Assembly: GCA_003695505.1 (NCBI GenBank)
Contig: RFIY01000163.1
Location: 1 to 17,015, forward strand
DNA length: 17,015 nt
From: J088 sp003695505 [NCBI: Candidatus Dadabacteria bacterium]
GTDB taxonomy: Bacteria > J088
Direction of reading: 5' to 3'
Below the pieces are notes generated by a model, which saw only the letters and a program-made list of their open reading frames with translations, had not been told where the DNA came from and ran no database searches. Each line of letters opens with the position of its first letter. Position 1 is the stretch's first letter. Positions 14,323-17,015 of the stretch are shown here, in pieces. Made by a program: the position numbers and the translations under genes.

Positions 14323-15452
14323 CGCGGCTGGCCTCGCGCGCCATCGCACCGTTGATCTGGCCGGCGCTGCAACGGCGTGGAGAACAGACCGACTGGCGAG
14401 ACCGCTGGGTACCCCAACCCGCCGCGCCGGTCGCTCTGTGGATCCACACGGCCAGCCTCGGCGAAATCGCGCCGTACACCGCCCTGCTCCATGAGCTCGA
14501 TCTTCCCATCGGGATCACCGTAACAAGCGGCCGCTCACTGGCGGCCGTTCAGGAACGGTTCAACGCCATTGCCGACGTACGGCCACTACCGTTGCCGGGC
14601 AGCCCCGCAATGGCGCACCTGATCGCCGACTGGCGCCCGCGACGCCTGATCCTGCTCGAAGCCGATGCCTGGCCCGATTTGCTCGCGGCTGTTCCGAAGC
14701 CGATTCCAGAGCTGGCCGTGCTCGGAGGGCGCGTCAACCGACTGACGGCGGCGCTGTGGCGGCGACATGTCACCCACATTCCGACCACTGCACTTTCTGG
14801 CATCTGGACCGGCACCAACAGCCAGGCGGCAGCGTGGCGCCGTTGTGGCATTCCGCAGCAGTATATTCACACCGGCTACGAACCGAAGCTGTGTGCGGCA
14901 CTGCCCGTATCGCCACCCGACGAATTTCAAACGCTTCGGCATCATGCCCATCTGACGGTCGCGGGTTCGCTGCACCCCGACGAGCTGGAAACCGTCCTGA
15001 ACGGCTGGTCGCAATGGCGCAGGACGCAGTCAGACGCCCGACTCGTGCTCGTCCCGCGCCACCCCGAACGGCTTGCCGAGTTCACCGCGCAGCTCAATGG
15101 CCGGGACGCCGCGGTCTGGCCCGCGCACGCCGAGGTCATCGTCATCGCCCGGTACGGCGTCCTGGCGGGTCTGTACGAACTGGCGGACGCAGCCATCGTC
15201 GGAGGCTCCTGGAACGGGCGCGGTGGACACAATCCGCTCGAGGCAGCGTTGCATGGTATACCTGTCGTGATGGGCCCTTCGGTACACAACCAGAAGCGCC
15301 TGATCGAGCTGCTTGGTGAGCAGATCGTCATCGCGCCAACGCCGGAGACCATCGCTTCGGCGCTCGCGAGACAGGCCACCGGCACATGTGATTTAGAGTC
15401 CGTCCGACAACAGATGATGACAATCGCGCGAGAAGCGTTACGCCTTCCATGA
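14316..15452 (+). CDS. waaA: 3-deoxy-D-manno-octulosonic acid transferase (Kdo transferase)
   Basis: GT30 glycosyltransferase that attaches Kdo from CMP-Kdo to the lipid A precursor on the cytoplasmic face of the inner membrane; 378 aa, shorter than the roughly 425 of E. coli. The N-terminus has a short hydrophobic anchor-like stretch (IAPLIWPAL). Catalytic Glu50 sits in WIHTASLGEI (usual HAASVGE). Further motifs are TVTSGRSLA, LVPRHPERL, and GGSWNGRGGHNPLEAALHG, where the acceptor/donor site residues lie. The common TELWPN segment reads LEADAWPDLL (114-123): the conserved Glu115 is kept but the motif diverges. The start overlaps the DUF374 stop by 7 bp; the stop overlaps lpxK in ATGA. Number of Kdo residues added cannot be read from sequence. 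Confidence 0.93.
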   Translation: MLTRLASRAIAPLIWPALQRRGEQTDWRDRWVPQPAAPVALWIHTASLGEIAPYTALLHELDLPIGITVTSGRSLAAVQERFNAIADVRPLPLPGSPAMAHLIADWRPRRLILLEADAWPDLLAAVPKPIPELAVLGGRVNRLTAALWRRHVTHIPTTALSGIWTGTNSQAAAWRRCGIPQQYIHTGYEPKLCAALPVSPPDEFQTLRHHAHLTVAGSLHPDELETVLNGWSQWRRTQSDARLVLVPRHPERLAEFTAQLNGRDAAVWPAHAEVIVIARYGVLAGLYELADAAIVGGSWNGRGGHNPLEAALHGIPVVMGPSVHNQKRLIELLGEQIVIAPTPETIASALARQATGTCDLESVRQQMMTIAREALRLP

Positions 15453-16414
15453 AACCGACCGCCTTTTCTGGCCTCGATACACCGCTGGGCCGGCTCGCGA
15501 GCCGCATCTATGGTGGACTACGCCACGTCGATCGGCTCTATCGCACGGCCGGGCCGCCACTGGCGAGTCCGTTGCCAACAATCAGCGTCGGCAACATCGT
15601 CGTTGGCGGCACCGGAAAAACGGCGATGATCGCCTGGCTGGCCGAACGGTTCTCGCAGCGTGGCCTGCGCCCGGTGGTACTCAGTCGGGGCTATCGTGGT
15701 CGCGAGGCCGGACCGGCCCAGGTCGCCGCGCCCTTCGATCCGCACCGTTACGGTGACGAACCGGTCATGCTCGCCCGCAGGGGTATCGATGTCTGGGTTG
15801 CCAAAAAGCGCGAACTCGCACTCGAACTCGCCGCACGCGACCACGATGTGATCCTGCTCGACGACGGGTTCCAGCGGATCGAGATCGCTCGCGATCTCGA
15901 TCTGGTCATGTTCGGTGCACAGGGTCTGGGCAACGGTCGACTGCTGCCGGCGGGCATCCTGCGGGATCCACCTTCGGAACTGGCGCGCGCCGACGCCCTG
16001 TGCGGCCCTCCCGAGCACCTGCCCCCGCTGTTCCCGGAGCTGCCTCGTTTTGCGTTCGGTTATCGAGGGTTGCGCTTCCTGCCCGCTCCGCCGAGGCCAC
16101 CCGTGGCGGCACTGGCCGCGATCGCCCAGCCGGAGACCTTCTTCTCGTTGCTGGAGCGGCAGGGCATTTCGCTCGCGCACCGCTTCGCGTTGCCCGACCA
16201 CGATCCGCTCGGTCCTCATACGCGACGCGATGTGCGACGAATCTGTCAACGCAAGGGCATCCGCACGCTGGTCGTCACCGAAAAGGACGCCGTCAAGATC
16301 GATGCCACGCGACTGCCTGTCGACATGGTCGTCGCAGTCGGCGACTTCGGTCCCCTGGATGAAGACCATGCCGCCGCATTCGAACGGTTCCTCTATGCGC
16401 GCCTGGCTCTCTGA
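15449..16414 (+). CDS. lpxK: Tetraacyldisaccharide 4'-kinase LpxK
   Basis: P-loop kinase that phosphorylates the 4' position of the tetraacyl disaccharide to give lipid IVA; peripheral inner-membrane protein, 321 aa (E. coli 328). It begins with an amphipathic helix region, then the P-loop GNIVVGGTGKT (48-58), SRGYRG (79-84), GDEP (102-105), DDGFQ (138-142) and LLPAGILRDP (165-174). VVTEKDAVK near the C-terminus is also family-typical. All key motifs are intact. The ATG overlaps the waaA stop by 4 bp, and the end overlaps the next gene by 20 bp, so the three genes are tightly coupled. Confidence 0.97.
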   Translation: MKPTAFSGLDTPLGRLASRIYGGLRHVDRLYRTAGPPLASPLPTISVGNIVVGGTGKTAMIAWLAERFSQRGLRPVVLSRGYRGREAGPAQVAAPFDPHRYGDEPVMLARRGIDVWVAKKRELALELAARDHDVILLDDGFQRIEIARDLDLVMFGAQGLGNGRLLPAGILRDPPSELARADALCGPPEHLPPLFPELPRFAFGYRGLRFLPAPPRPPVAALAAIAQPETFFSLLERQGISLAHRFALPDHDPLGPHTRRDVRRICQRKGIRTLVVTEKDAVKIDATRLPVDMVVAVGDFGPLDEDHAAAFERFLYARLAL

Positions 16415-17015
16415 CCGCGCCACCGGGCTGGCGCTGCGTAGTTTCGAATGGCTGCTCGGCAGACGCGACCTCGAACGCGCACGGCGCCGCGGCACACGGC
16501 TCGGGCGCGCCCTGTGGCGGATCGATCCCCGCTGGCGACCGCTGGCCGAAACCCAGGCGCGCCTTGCACTCGGCGAGAACGCGGACGTAGGCGCGCTGAT
16601 CCGCGCCAATTATGAACATTACGGCAAACTCCTCGCAGAACTGGCGAGCTGGCAAACGATTCGCGAACGACTCGACGAGCTGTTCGTCTATGAACGCCCG
16701 GAAATCCTCGACGACCTGGAAGGCGGCGCGCTCGTCGTGTCCGCACATCTCGGCAACTGGGAAGTGATGGGCATGCACTACGCGCTGACCCGCAAGCGGC
16801 CGATCCACGCGCTCGTCAAACCGATCCACAACCGGCGCGTCGAACGCTGGATCAACGAGATCCGCGCCAGTTACAACGTCACGACGGTCACGACACGCGA
16901 CAATGCGCTCCAGGTGCGCAAACTGCTGCGCAGTGGCAACATCCTGGTCACATTGCTCGACCAGAACAGCCTGTATCACGAGGGTGTGTTCGTGCCGTTC
17001 TTCGGCCGCCCGGCC
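16395..17015 (+). CDS. lpxL: Lipid A secondary acyltransferase, LpxL/HtrB family (3' end outside window)
   Basis: Predicted to transfer a secondary acyl chain to the Kdo-lipid A precursor. The frame is open for 207 codons from the ATG at 16395 to the window edge, about two thirds of the usual 290-310 aa. The catalytic HX4E motif is visible as His118-LGNW-Glu123 in SAHLGNWEVMG. A second conserved stretch, LVTLLDQNS then GVFVPFFGRPA (about 184-207), fits the family. The more usual N-terminal hydrophobic anchor is weak here; residues 9-22 (ATGLALRSFEWLLG) may serve. It overlaps lpxK by 20 bp. LpxL versus LpxM-type cannot be decided from the visible part. Confidence 0.9.
   Translation, partial: MRAWLSDRATGLALRSFEWLLGRRDLERARRRGTRLGRALWRIDPRWRPLAETQARLALGENADVGALIRANYEHYGKLLAELASWQTIRERLDELFVYERPEILDDLEGGALVVSAHLGNWEVMGMHYALTRKRPIHALVKPIHNRRVERWINEIRASYNVTTVTTRDNALQVRKLLRSGNILVTLLDQNSLYHEGVFVPFFGRPA

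Noticed and set aside
15518-16609. 363-codon minus-strand open frame opposite lpxK
   Set aside because: Antisense shadow of intact lpxK and the start of lpxL; no recognisable motif or ribosome-binding context.

Overview
The window is high-GC coding DNA from a Gram-negative bacterium that makes lipopolysaccharide. It is almost fully occupied by two divergent blocks of conserved genes. The only gaps over 20 bases are the 149 bp divergent intergenic region (4392-4540) and a 75 bp gap (8039-8113). I see no RNA genes, insertion sequences, CRISPR arrays or long repeats. The compact order lpxD-fabZ-lpxA-lpxB-msbA-DUF374-waaA-lpxK-lpxL resembles layouts I associate with Desulfobacterota/Myxococcota-type ('deltaproteobacterial') lineages. 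That placement is an inference of moderate to low confidence.

Left block, minus strand (positions 4391 down to 1): a five-gene manganese-type ABC uptake operon. It is headed by its own DtxR/MntR-family repressor (mntR), followed by a TroA/MntA-like binding lipoprotein (mntA), the ATPase (mntB), a permease with a C-terminal winged-helix extension (mntC) and a second permease (mntD, running off the window edge). Every junction overlaps by 1-4 bp. The repressor's metal-ligand pattern (Asp12, Glu104) is of the MntR type. A clear inverted repeat, TTAGC-TATG-GCTAA, lies exactly between a plausible -35 and -10 of the operon promoter, so manganese-dependent autorepression is the simplest reading.

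Right block, plus strand (4541 to the end): an outer-membrane and lipid A operon. A glycerophosphodiester phosphodiesterase, lptD and an endonuclease III-like DNA glycosylase form a coupled trio with overlapping ends. After a short gap with a candidate promoter come skp, lpxD, fabZ, lpxA, lpxB, msbA, a DUF374 acyltransferase, waaA, lpxK and a partial lpxL-type acyltransferase. Together these cover most of the Raetz lipid A-Kdo pathway: first acylation (LpxA), second acylation (LpxD), 3-hydroxyacyl supply (FabZ shares the precursor pool), disaccharide formation (LpxB), 4'-phosphorylation (LpxK), Kdo transfer (WaaA), secondary acylation (LpxL), inner-membrane flipping (MsbA) and final surface insertion (LptD), plus a periplasmic chaperone (Skp). 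LpxC and the UDP-diacylglucosamine hydrolase (LpxH/LpxI/LpxG) are not in the window.

Nothing here is a clearly new system. The points most worth a second look are the operator-in-promoter at the divergent region, which may also touch the lipid A operon's first gene; the winged helix fused to MntC; the CDC/CDC cysteine pattern of LptD; and the glycosylase lacking the endonuclease III lysine.
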